From Microscilla marina ATCC 23134 (lineage in GTDB: Bacteria > Bacteroidota > Bacteroidia > Cytophagales > Microscillaceae): a stretch of 64,000 nucleotides of DNA. Within the stretch, counting starts at the first letter, position 1. Each line of letters starts with the position of its first letter. Positions 1 to 7,421 of this stretch are shown in pieces. The stretch spans positions 1 through 64,000 of the forward strand of contig NZ_AAWS01000034.1 in the NCBI RefSeq assembly GCF_000169175.1. The letters are read 5' to 3'. A model generated the notes under the pieces. That model saw only the letters and a list, made by a program, of their open reading frames with translations. It did not search any database and was not told the DNA's origin. A program made the translations under genes and the position numbers.

Positions 1-1395
1 CATATTTTCCCACATTACCTCACCGTTGCGGTCTATAGCGGTGAGTATTTGCCGGGCATCTTTACCCACCTTATCGTTGTGCAAAATAATACAAAAGTAC
101 TCGTTGCCATATACTAGCTTTGCCTTGATATAACTCTGGGTGCTTTGCCCTATTTGTTGAGTTGTTCTGGGGTTGATGCCACTGGTTTGTTTTTTCTTTT
201 CGGTGTTATACCTGAGGGGGCTTATTTTGGTTTTCACCAGAGACAAACGGGTAGCATTGCCCGTCTTTTGTGTCCACCACAGGTACTCTTCTATGCGAAG
301 GTTCGAGTCAGGGCGGGTGACCAATGTTTTGAAATAAGGCGAATAGTAGTATACTTGGTTAGTGCTGGAAGTAACCTTGAACCAATACCCCTCTTTGGCA
401 ATGGTACCTACACCTTTGACCAGTTCGGGCGTTGCTTCAATGGTTTCCATCAGGTCTTCGGTTACCTTGCCAGTGCGTGCGTCTCTTAGCTCCAGTATCA
501 TTTGATCGGCATTGAAGACCAATATTTGATCTTTTACCCGCATCAACTCAAGCCTACTGGTAATTTTTACTCCTTCGGCAATGGTGATTGTTGCTAACTT
601 GCTTCCACTGGGATGCCCAATAATACGTGCCGTATAAGTGTGGCTCATGCCTCCCTTCATTACTATCCCTTCTTCTAATACCCAACTCACGAACCCATCT
701 TTAGTGGCTACAACTTTAGTAGCCTTAGTTTGTACTCTGTTATGTTGAGGAACCCCAAAAAGTATGCTGCGCATGCTGTACCCCATGACCGATAATATGA
801 TCACCGGTAATACCACAAATATCCAACGGCTGCTTTTGCTGCTGCTACTGCTGGAGGTTTTCACGACTGTAGTAGAAGTGTGGGTATGGCTGGTAGTATG
901 TGAGCCACGCATGGCTTGGTCAAACAACTCGTCAAAATCGAAATCAAAGCCTTGGTTTGCTTGAGCACCAGGTTGGGGTCTTTGCATCCGGTTGATGAGT
1001 TCATACGCTTGGGTATGGCTTGGGGTAACCTCCAACACCCTTTCGGCAAGCTTTATGGCTTTTTGCTTGTCAGTGTCATTGCCTTTTTGTTTCCACAAGC
1101 CCTCGTGCGCCAGCGCCAGCCCAAAAGTACCCTCTGCGTTTTTGGGCGAAATGGTGAGTAATTCTTCAAATTCTTTGCGGGCATTTTGCCAGTTTTGGTG
1201 GGCAAGGTGTTGTTTGCCACGGGTAAGGTAGTTTTGTTTGGCGGTTTGTAGGTCTTTGGCTTCCAGCCCCATTACCTGAGCTATTTCCCAAAGATCTTCT
1301 TCTGATAGTTGTTCGTCACTGGTCTCTTTTTTCTTTTGCAAGTTCAACACTTTTTTTACAAAGTCTTCCAACTTTTCATTGCCTTTATGTTCCAT
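1..1395 (-). CDS. TPR-containing single-pass membrane protein (3' end outside window)
   Basis: An open frame starts at ATG 1395 on the minus strand and runs unbroken for 465 codons to the left edge, so the C-terminus is missing. The first ~50 residues are charged (MEHKGNEKLEDFV...). Residues ~55-135 look like tetratricopeptide helices (ARKEFEELLTISPKNAEG). A Ser-rich linker (SSSSSKSS) follows, then a transmembrane stretch near 205-222 (WIFVVLPVIILSVMGYSM) and a long beta-rich, presumably extracytoplasmic region with repeated short beta motifs (GYWFKVTSS, YFCIILHND). The layout of cytoplasmic TPR, membrane helix and exported beta domain suggests a scaffold or sensor, but I do not recognise the family. 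The 660 bases upstream hold no convincing co-transcribed gene. Confidence 0.85.
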   Translation of the reverse strand, partial: MEHKGNEKLEDFVKKVLNLQKKKETSDEQLSEEDLWEIAQVMGLEAKDLQTAKQNYLTRGKQHLAHQNWQNARKEFEELLTISPKNAEGTFGLALAHEGLWKQKGNDTDKQKAIKLAERVLEVTPSHTQAYELINRMQRPQPGAQANQGFDFDFDELFDQAMRGSHTTSHTHTSTTVVKTSSSSSSKSSRWIFVVLPVIILSVMGYSMRSILFGVPQHNRVQTKATKVVATKDGFVSWVLEEGIVMKGGMSHTYTARIIGHPSGSKLATITIAEGVKITSRLELMRVKDQILVFNADQMILELRDARTGKVTEDLMETIEATPELVKGVGTIAKEGYWFKVTSSTNQVYYYSPYFKTLVTRPDSNLRIEEYLWWTQKTGNATRLSLVKTKISPLRYNTEKKKQTSGINPRTTQQIGQSTQSYIKAKLVYGNEYFCIILHNDKVGKDARQILTAIDRNGEVMWENM

Positions 1396-2053
1396 GGCTT
1401 AGCAGTATTTTGTTCATTGAATTACCTGATTGAGCGTAAACTTAACAAAAAAAGAGAGGATTGTAAGTGTTTGAGTGAATTGGTATGTAAAACAGGGCAG
1501 TTTTGATGGTATTATACAACAAAGTTATCCATCAGCTCAAGGCCCAAGGGTTTTATCTTATTTTGTATATGAATCATTGGGTACTACTTCTCCTGTGATT
1601 ATAAACCCGCCCATTGGATTGGTGCCAAGTGGTGGGTGTGTCAAAACATATTCTTCTCCAGCAAGTTTTCCCTTTGATTTTTGTGTTTTTACTCCAAAGT
1701 AATCCATACCTTTGGTGTATTACAATAGTCCATAGCTGATTCGAGTAAATGTTCACCTTGTTAAATGCTGTAAACCAGTATTTTATATTAAGATTGCGTA
1801 CTCACTTTATTTTTAAAAGTGTTTCGGTTTTACGCCCAAACACCCAATTAAATAGTTTTTAAATTCATCAATAACTGATAAACAGCAAACAACTTTGACT
1901 AAAATCACTGCGGACTATTGGTATTAAGTACTAAAATAAAATTATACAATTGGCACTTGTAATTAGCGTAGAATGAATAGTTAAACCTACTGGTCATTTA
2001 TCGTTAATTGTTGGTTGCTGCTTATTTAAACAAGCTCTTAAACAGTAAAATCA
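1396..2053. other. Intergenic region with a doubtful 49-codon ORF
   Basis: 658 bases without a firm gene. On the minus strand a 49-codon frame (ATG 1707 to TAA 1558) reads plausibly (LAGEEYVLTHPPLGTNPMGG), but a stop lies four codons upstream and there is no clear ribosome site, so it may be a decayed 3' end. A copy of the motif TTTAAACAAGCTCT lies at 2025-2038; the same motif forms hairpins at 38.1-38.3 kb. Confidence 0.4.
1558..1707 (-). CDS. Possible small protein or gene remnant, 49 residues
   Basis: An ATG at 1707 opens 49 codons ending in TAA at 1558. The composition is protein-like, with a Gly/Pro-rich centre (THPPLGTNPMGGFIITGEVV). No family is recognised. A stop four codons upstream means it cannot be longer in this frame. 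It may be a genuine small protein or the surviving end of a degraded gene. Confidence 0.2.
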   Translation of the reverse strand: MDYFGVKTQKSKGKLAGEEYVLTHPPLGTNPMGGFIITGEVVPNDSYTK

Positions 2054-2509
2054 ATGCAAAAACGACTCAATATTCTTTTAGCAACACTTACCTTGTTGTT
2101 GGTAGTGCAAGTACAACAAGCCCAAGCCCAAAAAATAAGAAAAAAACACTTGATCAAGGTTTGGAAAATCTCACTGGAGTCAATTACTCAAAGTTTGCCG
2201 CCTGAGCAAAAGGAAAAGTATGACCAAATGAACGACACCGATAAGAAAGCTTTTGCGGCTTATATGGAGCAAATGATTGGTAAAATGCGCATTGAGTTTA
2301 AGTCTGGGGGTAAGGCGACTGTCAACTTATTTGGCGAAAAAAACAAAGAAGCCACCTGGAAACTCAAAAAAAATGTGTTGACTATGAACACTGAAGGCAA
2401 AAACAGGAAAATGACCATACTTGAGCTAAGCAACGAAAAATTTAAGTTTGAAGCTATTGATGACGATGGAAAAAAAATGGAATTGACTATGGTTCCTGCA
2501 AGTAAATAA
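2054..2509 (+). CDS. Small secreted protein, lipocalin-like
   Basis: A 151-residue protein with a Sec signal peptide (residues ~1-25; hydrophobic LLATLTLLLVVQVQQAQA with a likely cut after AQA). The mature part has a charged helical section (residues ~45-80) followed by alternating beta strands with short charged turns (TWKLKKNVLTMNTEGKNRKM, ILELSNEKFKFEAIDDDGK). This is the pattern of the small lipocalin-like domains common in Bacteroidota periplasmic proteins. The family assignment is by pattern only. It is monocistronic, followed by a strong bidirectional terminator and a convergent gene. Confidence 0.8.
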   Translation: MQKRLNILLATLTLLLVVQVQQAQAQKIRKKHLIKVWKISLESITQSLPPEQKEKYDQMNDTDKKAFAAYMEQMIGKMRIEFKSGGKATVNLFGEKNKEATWKLKKNVLTMNTEGKNRKMTILELSNEKFKFEAIDDDGKKMELTMVPASK

Positions 2510-2539
2510 TGCTTGTATTGACCAGGCTAAAGTACAAAA

Positions 2540-2568
2540 GCCTTGAAATGACTTAGTCATTTCAAGGC
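2540..2568. terminator. Bidirectional terminator hairpin
   Basis: A perfect 13-bp stem (GCCTTGAAATGAC / GTCATTTCAAGGC) with a 3-base loop sits between two convergent genes and can serve both transcripts. Confidence 0.7.
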
Positions 2569-2594
2569 CTTGGGGGTAGATGTTATGTACTATT

Positions 2595-3176
2595 TTAGGC
2601 TGTCTTTACCTCTGGTATTTCTTCTTTGGGTACTTTAATGATGGTCATGACATAAAAGAATGAATGATCTTCATCTATTGCCTCAAACCCAAACTGAAGT
2701 TTTTGCCCCGAACGACGCGCCATATCCAAAAAGCCTAATCCTGCGCCTCCCTTGCTCGATAGTTCCATATTTTGAACAATCTCACGGTAGAGTTTGCGAA
2801 TTTCGCCTTTCTCCATTTCGTTTATATTCTTTAGTTTGTTGTTGAGTATTTCAGCGTCCTTATTGTTGATAGGGTTGCCCGATGCCAATATGTACTCGTC
2901 GGCTCGTTTGCCCATCAAGAATACTGGACTGTATATTTCAGGGTCGAGTTGAGGGGTGAAATTTTCTTGTTCATAATGGCGCACAATGTTTTGTAAGCAC
3001 TCCACCATTACATTAATGATTTTTTTCTTAATAAAAAATACCTCTTCTAGAGCGTCCAGCTTACTGTTTGCCAATTTAGTAAGTGACACCATTATATCAT
3101 GGGTAATGGTTCCTTCATAAATTAGAATCAGTTTTTTGTCAACCATTAACTTTCTGAGATCCTCTACGTATTTCAT
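2595..3176 (-). CDS. SiaB-family (DUF6272) GHKL-type protein kinase
   Basis: A 193-residue protein matching the SiaB-like family, small GHKL-fold kinases that act in partner-switching pathways with SpoIIE-type phosphatases and anti-sigma-factor-antagonist-like proteins. An N-terminal helix (YVEDLRKLMVDKKLILIYEG), a conserved helical NIVRHYEQ segment at ~residue 62 corresponding to the Asn box, and a Gly-rich ATP-lid (SSKGGAGLGFLDMARRSG, ~140-157) are visible. The closing beta strands (FFYVMTIIKV) complete the fold. It stands alone here; a SpoIIE-phosphatase protein lies 24 kb away at 27572-31492. The substrate is unknown. Confidence 0.8.
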   Translation of the reverse strand: MKYVEDLRKLMVDKKLILIYEGTITHDIMVSLTKLANSKLDALEEVFFIKKKIINVMVECLQNIVRHYEQENFTPQLDPEIYSPVFLMGKRADEYILASGNPINNKDAEILNNKLKNINEMEKGEIRKLYREIVQNMELSSKGGAGLGFLDMARRSGQKLQFGFEAIDEDHSFFYVMTIIKVPKEEIPEVKTA

Positions 3177-3357
3177 TTTTAGGAAGATTAAATTTTATGA
3201 TCTGCAATTACTCAAAGCTTTGTGATGAGTATTTTGGCACTTTTTATGTAACTTTTATTACATCGGTACTTTAAAAGCAAAACTTTGATACAACTTTCGA
3301 TAGACAATTTGTTACTTTAGCAATGTAGTACAAAACCCTAACCAAATTTATTAAAGA

Positions 3358-3501
3358 ATGAAAAAGGATAATTTAAAAAGTAAAAAAATGGTACATTTCA
3401 GAAACCGTAAATTGTTTCGTTCAATGGATGTTGCCCCAACTAATTCTTCAACAAGTAAAGCACTTGCCAAACTGGAAGAACTAGTTGCTCGTCAAAAGTA
3501 A
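3358..3501 (+). CDS. Small basic protein, 47 residues, uncharacterised
   Basis: ATG 3358 to TAA 3501. The peptide has a strongly basic first half (KKDNLKSKKMVHFRNRKLFR) and a short amphipathic helix at the end (SKALAKLEELVARQK). A terminator hairpin follows 34 bases after the stop, which supports a real short transcript. The region upstream has a promoter-like TACTTTAG (one change from TAnnTTTG) at about 3314-3321. No family is recognised; the two-part layout resembles short precursor or regulatory peptides, but there is no modification enzyme or transporter next to it. Confidence 0.5.
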   Translation: MKKDNLKSKKMVHFRNRKLFRSMDVAPTNSSTSKALAKLEELVARQK

Positions 3502-3535
3502 ATAATACATCTTATGTCGTATTGTAATTTATAAG

Positions 3536-3573
3536 CCACTCTTTAATTGTTCAAATTGAGGAGTGGTTTTTTT
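3536..3573 (+). terminator. Rho-independent terminator
   Basis: CCACTC (3536-3541) pairs with GAGTGG (3561-3566), followed by a run of T residues (3567-3573). It ends the transcript of the 47-residue gene. Confidence 0.65.
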
Positions 3574-4738
3574 ATGTGATTACACATACTGTCTTTTCAG
3601 GGTTTATTCTATAACTATTCCCCCCAAACCAAGGCTTGGTGAGTTATCCCACACCTAAAACGCATATTTCACACATATATTGATACCCTAATATAATCAT
3701 TTACCTGATACTATGAGTTTTGACTATTCATTTAGTACTTCAGGTAATGACTAAATATTAGATGTTTTACTGCCTTAAGTACAAAAAACTTTACTTTCCA
3801 ACACATGCATTTACTGCCTGCATTGGGCAAAACCCCCAAGCTTAGACAAGCATAAAATTAACGGGGAATATTGAGTAATTCTCAAAAACAAATCATAGGC
3901 TAAACATCCACCTCAAGCAAGTAGTCCAGCCCATGTGTTGCCGCCAATAAGAAATCCTGTGAGTGCATTAAATCGCCGGGAGTAGGCTGTGACAGTATGT
4001 GTTGCCTTCAAGTTGTAATTTGGTAAAGCAATAAGTGGGTGGATTTGCCCTGCTTTCTTTAAGCCTTGGGGGTGTTGTATCTGCTTCTATCGTCGATTTA
4101 TCATTCATGAATTGGCTAACCACTTGCAAGGCTTAGTGCTACCTTTTACAAATTTGCTGTAATATAAATTAGCTGATAATGAGCGAGTTATATTGAGATT
4201 TCATTTAAGTGAAAAATAAGTAAGCCCCTGTTTTATTAGATGTTGACGCTACATTTTATGGTGAGTGCTGGAGACAAAGTTGATAGATTTTTTTCAGGTG
4301 AAGTTATTAGAAAGAGATACTTTAAGAAAACAGGGAGTCAATAAGTGAAAGCTATGAGGTAAGCACAAAATAAAAACAAAGGGAATGATGAGGCGGGATT
4401 TGCCCTGAACATACCCTCAGTTAAAACCTGGGGCAAACAGGCAACGCCTAAGACAAATGCTGGGTTTTTAAAAGCAAGTAAGTAAAAATAAGGGGAGGGA
4501 ATGTCTATGTATCCAATATGTAATAACCACTACAAATGAGTGTGAAAATTTGCTAATAAGTTTATTGAAAATAAAATAAATCATACAGCGTACTGTATAA
4601 TGAATTGTAGTGAGTTATGAATGGTAGTCTCTCTCATAAAAAGACCAAAATAGTTTGACAATAGCGCACTTGGTGGCTGTTTCCTGGTGTTTAAAGCTTT
4701 TTTTGCCTAAAAGGTAAGGGTAAAACTTGTAACTCTCT
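3574..4738. other. Long gene-poor region with a possible gene remnant
   Basis: About 1.2 kb with no convincing complete gene on either strand. On the minus strand, 4007-3900 reads in frame without an initiator (it opens right after a TGA at 4008-4010) and gives a protein-like end (DFLLAATHGLDYLLEVDV). A second frame just upstream of it (MNDKSTIEADTTPPRL...) ends inside it, as if a frameshift had split an old gene. The rest is AT-rich and shows no repeat or RNA signature that I recognise. Confidence 0.4.
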
Positions 4739-4780
4739 TTGCATTATAGCTATATTTCAAATGTAAAAAACCTTGTCGAG

Positions 4781-5218
4781 ATGGATCAAGAACCTCAAAA
4801 ATCCAAAAAAAGTAAAAAGCCCCCTTGTATGATGAAACGTGGTTTTTTTGTACTACGTCAGTGCGAAAATCCAGCAGTGAGGCAATGTGCCATTACCCAA
4901 AAGCCTATTTGCGAAGATCACTCCGTACACTGGGAAGGCAAAATAGTAAGCACAGAAGCCTATGCGGAAGAAATGAAAAAGCAGGGTAAGAAACCATCCA
5001 CCATCACGCGTGACTTGGCAACCTGGCGACCAGGCGAAAAGCGAAACTATGCCCTTTGGCATTACTATATGCGCGAAGATTTTTACGAACGTCAAAACTA
5101 TGCACCACTTGTAGACTATGACGAGTTTGATGAGGCGGATGAAGCTGGATTTGAAACCGAAGCAGGAGAGTATTGGGATGAAGAAGATGGAGGCAAGGGA
5201 GGTTTTTATGATAGTTGA
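4781..5218 (+). CDS. Small Cys/His-cluster protein with acidic tail
   Basis: The start at ATG 4781 (MDQEPQKSKKSKKPP) is preferred over the in-frame ATG at 4739, giving 145 residues. A basic N-terminus leads into a compact cluster, C-x5-C-x6-C-x2-H (CENPAVRQCAITQKPICEDH, residues ~28-47), which looks like a zinc-binding knuckle. The middle is Trp/Tyr/Arg-rich (TWRPGEKRNYALWHYYMRED) and the last 40 residues are very acidic (DYDEFDEADE...YWDEEDGG). The acidic tail suggests interaction with a basic partner or nucleic-acid mimicry. No family is recognised. It is monocistronic, with repeat DNA downstream. Confidence 0.7.
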   Translation: MDQEPQKSKKSKKPPCMMKRGFFVLRQCENPAVRQCAITQKPICEDHSVHWEGKIVSTEAYAEEMKKQGKKPSTITRDLATWRPGEKRNYALWHYYMREDFYERQNYAPLVDYDEFDEADEAGFETEAGEYWDEEDGGKGGFYDS

Positions 5219-5334
5219 TATATAGCCTCGGGTTTGAGTAACCTACCATACATAGAAGCTATCAACTTGTTCGCTTTTTTTATCAGGTCAAGGGGGGGGG
5301 TACAGCGACCCCTTGACTACATAGCACCCACAGG

Positions 5335-5516
5335 GGCAAGCTTCAAGCGACAAGTCGCAAGTCCTTAGATACCGATGAATATCGGTGCTAGACCCTGTTT
5401 AACTGCGTTGAGCTCATCACAGCAAATTGCTGTAGATTCGGTTCATAGGTAACTACACTTTTATATCACGTTGATTTTCAGTGACTTATAAAAAGAGTAG
5501 TTAAAAGCCTATCGAT
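5335..5516 (+). repeat. Dispersed structured repeat, copy A
   Basis: This copy shares with 9097-9345 the landmarks GCGACAAGTCGCAAGTCC, ACCGATGAATATCGGT (a hairpin), CCCTGTTTAACTG, GTTGAGCTCATCACAGCA and GATTCGGTTCATAG. It ends in a hairpin whose stem (AACTACaCTTTTATA against TATAAAAAGaGTAGTT) differs in sequence from the equivalent stem of copy B while the loop TTGATTTTCAG is nearly the same. It does not code for protein. Confidence 0.65.
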
Positions 5517-5589
5517 TTTTTTTGAGCAAAAATCAGTTGATTTTATTACCCAGATTTGCTCAGGTGTAGTTGTTTTAGAGCGCCTACCA

Positions 5590-5716
5590 TTTTTTACACA
5601 CAAGTCAACTTTTGCCGCCGTTGGTTTAGTAACATTCAATGTTTTGCTCAGGCATTTTATTGCAGCTTATGTTGGTCACTCACTTTTTTTAAGTACATAA
5701 TTTCATTGATTAACTT
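5590..5716 (+). repeat. Direct repeat, first copy
   Basis: A ~127-bp segment repeated at 5831-5980. Both contain AAGTCAACTTTTGCCGCCG, GGTTTAGTA, CATTCAATGTTTTG and end in CATAATTTCATTGATTAACT. The copies are separated by ~115 bases that include the GCCCTCAGAGGGC palindrome. Non-coding. Confidence 0.75.
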
Positions 5717-5830
5717 CCCTGCCTCACCTGCTCCTAGCTTGCCCTCAGAGGGCAGTGTCTCCATGCCCGATCGGAACCTCGAACTTTGCAAGCTTCAGAG
5801 AGGTTTCTCATTTTTTATAAGAAGCCCTAC

Positions 5831-5980
5831 TTTTTACAACACAAGTCAACTTTTGCCGCCGTTGGTTTAGTAGCATTCAATGTTTTGATCAGGCATTTTA
5901 CTATCTCTTATTGCTTCTTGTATTGGTCAATCACTCACTTTTTTTCGCTTTTTTTTAGTGCATAATTTCATTGATTAACT
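5831..5980 (+). repeat. Direct repeat, second copy
   Basis: Second copy of the 5590-5716 segment, about 20 bases longer because of small insertions in T-rich stretches. It ends just upstream of the promoter of the M57 peptidase gene. Confidence 0.75.
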
Positions 5981-6057
5981 TTTTGTATATCAATTAGTTG
6001 TATAATAAAACTAAATATTTAGGAACTGATCTAAAAGTTTAGTTTCAGAATTATATA

Positions 6058-6087
6058 TTGACAGTGAGTGTTTTTTTAGTACTTTTG
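6058..6087 (+). promoter_or_regulatory. Bacteroidota-type promoter for the M57 peptidase gene
   Basis: TTG at 6058-6060, a 19-base spacer and TACTTTTG at 6080-6087 match the phylum consensus TTG-N19-TAnnTTTG exactly. Transcription would begin near 6094, about 30 bases before the ATG at 6126. Confidence 0.7.
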
Positions 6088-6125
6088 ACGCATATATTAC
6101 ACTATTGTACTTAAAATAAAATATT

Positions 6126-6959
6126 ATGAAGCTTTTAACAAAATTATCTTCGGTAGTTTTAATGACCGTCGTATTCTTTACCTTTTCCTGCCAACAAAAA
6201 GAGCAAGACAATACGCCTAAACCTGAGAAGGTTTCTGCCGAAGTCTTGACCCAAATCAAAGCCATGGGTTTTTCTACCGAAGGGGTACTCAAAACAGATG
6301 ATGGTTATATTGTTGAAAATGATATTTTTATTCCTACCCGGCGACTAGGCGAAAAAGCAGAGCGTCGAGTTTTATTAAGGGCTGGTCAAGAAGAGCAGTA
6401 CCGTACTACCAATGTTGTAAACTCTAATGGTGGCAGACTGATCAAGGTGTATATTGGTACCAATTTTAACTCTACTTATGTAGCTGCAGTAAACGAAGCG
6501 ATTGCCCGCTATAATGAGTTAAACCTTGACTTAACTTTTCAGAGAACAACCAACAGCTCTGAGGCCGACATTAAAGTAACTCGCTTGAGCTGGTTCCTTG
6601 AACTTTTCGGGGTGTTAGGTTCAGCTGGTTTCCCCGAAAATGGGAATCCTTTTGGTGAAATTAAACTAAGTGGAAGGTTGTCTTATGGGGTAGATGGCAT
6701 TGCTACGGTAATGGCACACGAAATGGGGCATTGCATTGGTTTCCGTCATACCGATTATTTTGATCGCTCTATCAGTTGTGGTGGCTCTACCAACGACGAA
6801 GGTGACGGTGGCGTAGGTGCTATCCAAATTCCGGGTACTCCTTCAGGAGCTTCTGTATCGGCTGGTTCATGGATGCTTGCTTGCTTTGCGGGGAGTAACC
6901 GTGATTTTAACGCTGACGATGTTACAGCACTTAACTGGATGTATAAAGGTAACTTCTAA
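6126..6959 (+). CDS. M57-family zinc metallopeptidase, lipoprotein
   Basis: A 277-residue protein with a lipoprotein signal (lipobox TFSC, Cys at ~22), so it is probably anchored in the outer or inner membrane facing out. The zinc motif is H-E-M-G-H-x5-H-T-D around residues 198-210 (HEMGHCIGFRHTD), the signature of peptidase family M57 (dual-action HEIGH metallopeptidase). This is a secreted metzincin-like group frequent in marine Bacteroidota. The pro-region (30-95) is followed by the catalytic domain. Length fits the family. It has its own promoter 40 bases upstream and a strong terminator downstream, so it is expressed as a single gene, presumably for protein degradation outside the cell. 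Confidence 0.9.
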   Translation: MKLLTKLSSVVLMTVVFFTFSCQQKEQDNTPKPEKVSAEVLTQIKAMGFSTEGVLKTDDGYIVENDIFIPTRRLGEKAERRVLLRAGQEEQYRTTNVVNSNGGRLIKVYIGTNFNSTYVAAVNEAIARYNELNLDLTFQRTTNSSEADIKVTRLSWFLELFGVLGSAGFPENGNPFGEIKLSGRLSYGVDGIATVMAHEMGHCIGFRHTDYFDRSISCGGSTNDEGDGGVGAIQIPGTPSGASVSAGSWMLACFAGSNRDFNADDVTALNWMYKGNF

Positions 6960-6996
6960 GAATTTTTATAGGATTTATAGTAAGCTTATGTAGGTC

Positions 6997-7033
6997 AGTG
7001 CCCAATGTTTATTCTTAGACATTGGGCACTTTT
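6997..7033 (+). terminator. Rho-independent terminator
   Basis: AGTGCCCAATGT (6997-7008) pairs with ACATTGGGCACT (7019-7030), a perfect 12-bp stem followed by TTTT. It ends the M57 peptidase transcript. Confidence 0.8.
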
Positions 7034-7227
7034 GCTTTCTAAATGTTACAGAAATGCCTTGAATGGTCCCCAACTTGTATAGAAAAATGCATTGCTGCTG
7101 AACGCTGTCAGTGTCAGCTTTTTGGCAACTATTATCAAAATACTATCGGTTCTTGGTTTATTTCTTAACTTTCTTGATATTTTTTTAAATAAACCCACAA
7201 AACCGAATAAATTGCCTTTTATAGTTT

Positions 7228-7388
7228 GAAGTCATCTCGTCTTTTAGGGTGTTGATGAAAATGATTGCTTTTGTTTGCTAACGAAGCGTTTTTTTTGAAG
7301 CATAGCAACGCTACGGTGATAAAAAAACTCGAAGTTAACGAGCAAAATGAATCGTTTGTAATTCATTGTTAAAAGGCGAGATGACTTC
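7228..7388. repeat. 161-bp inverted-repeat element (MITE-like)
   Basis: The ends are an 18-bp inverted repeat with one mismatch (GAAGTCATCTCGTCTTTT at 7228-7245, AAAAGGCGAGATGACTTC at 7371-7388). The interior is also partly self-complementary (GCTAACGAAGCG region against TTAACGAGC region). No convincing target-site duplication is seen beyond TTT. It lies 34 bases upstream of the M1 peptidase gene and could be a small mobile element or a folded leader. Confidence 0.5.
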
Positions 7389-7421
7389 TTTGCTCAGAAA
7401 ACATTATAGATTCAAATAGAT

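Noticed and set aside
145-1231. Several plus-strand frames at the left edge
   Set aside because: They lie opposite the 465-codon minus-strand gene, which has TPR and membrane-helix features and runs off the window.
5556-5870. A 104-codon plus-strand frame
   Set aside because: It spans the non-coding direct repeats, is Cys/Phe/Ser-rich and has no recognisable domain.
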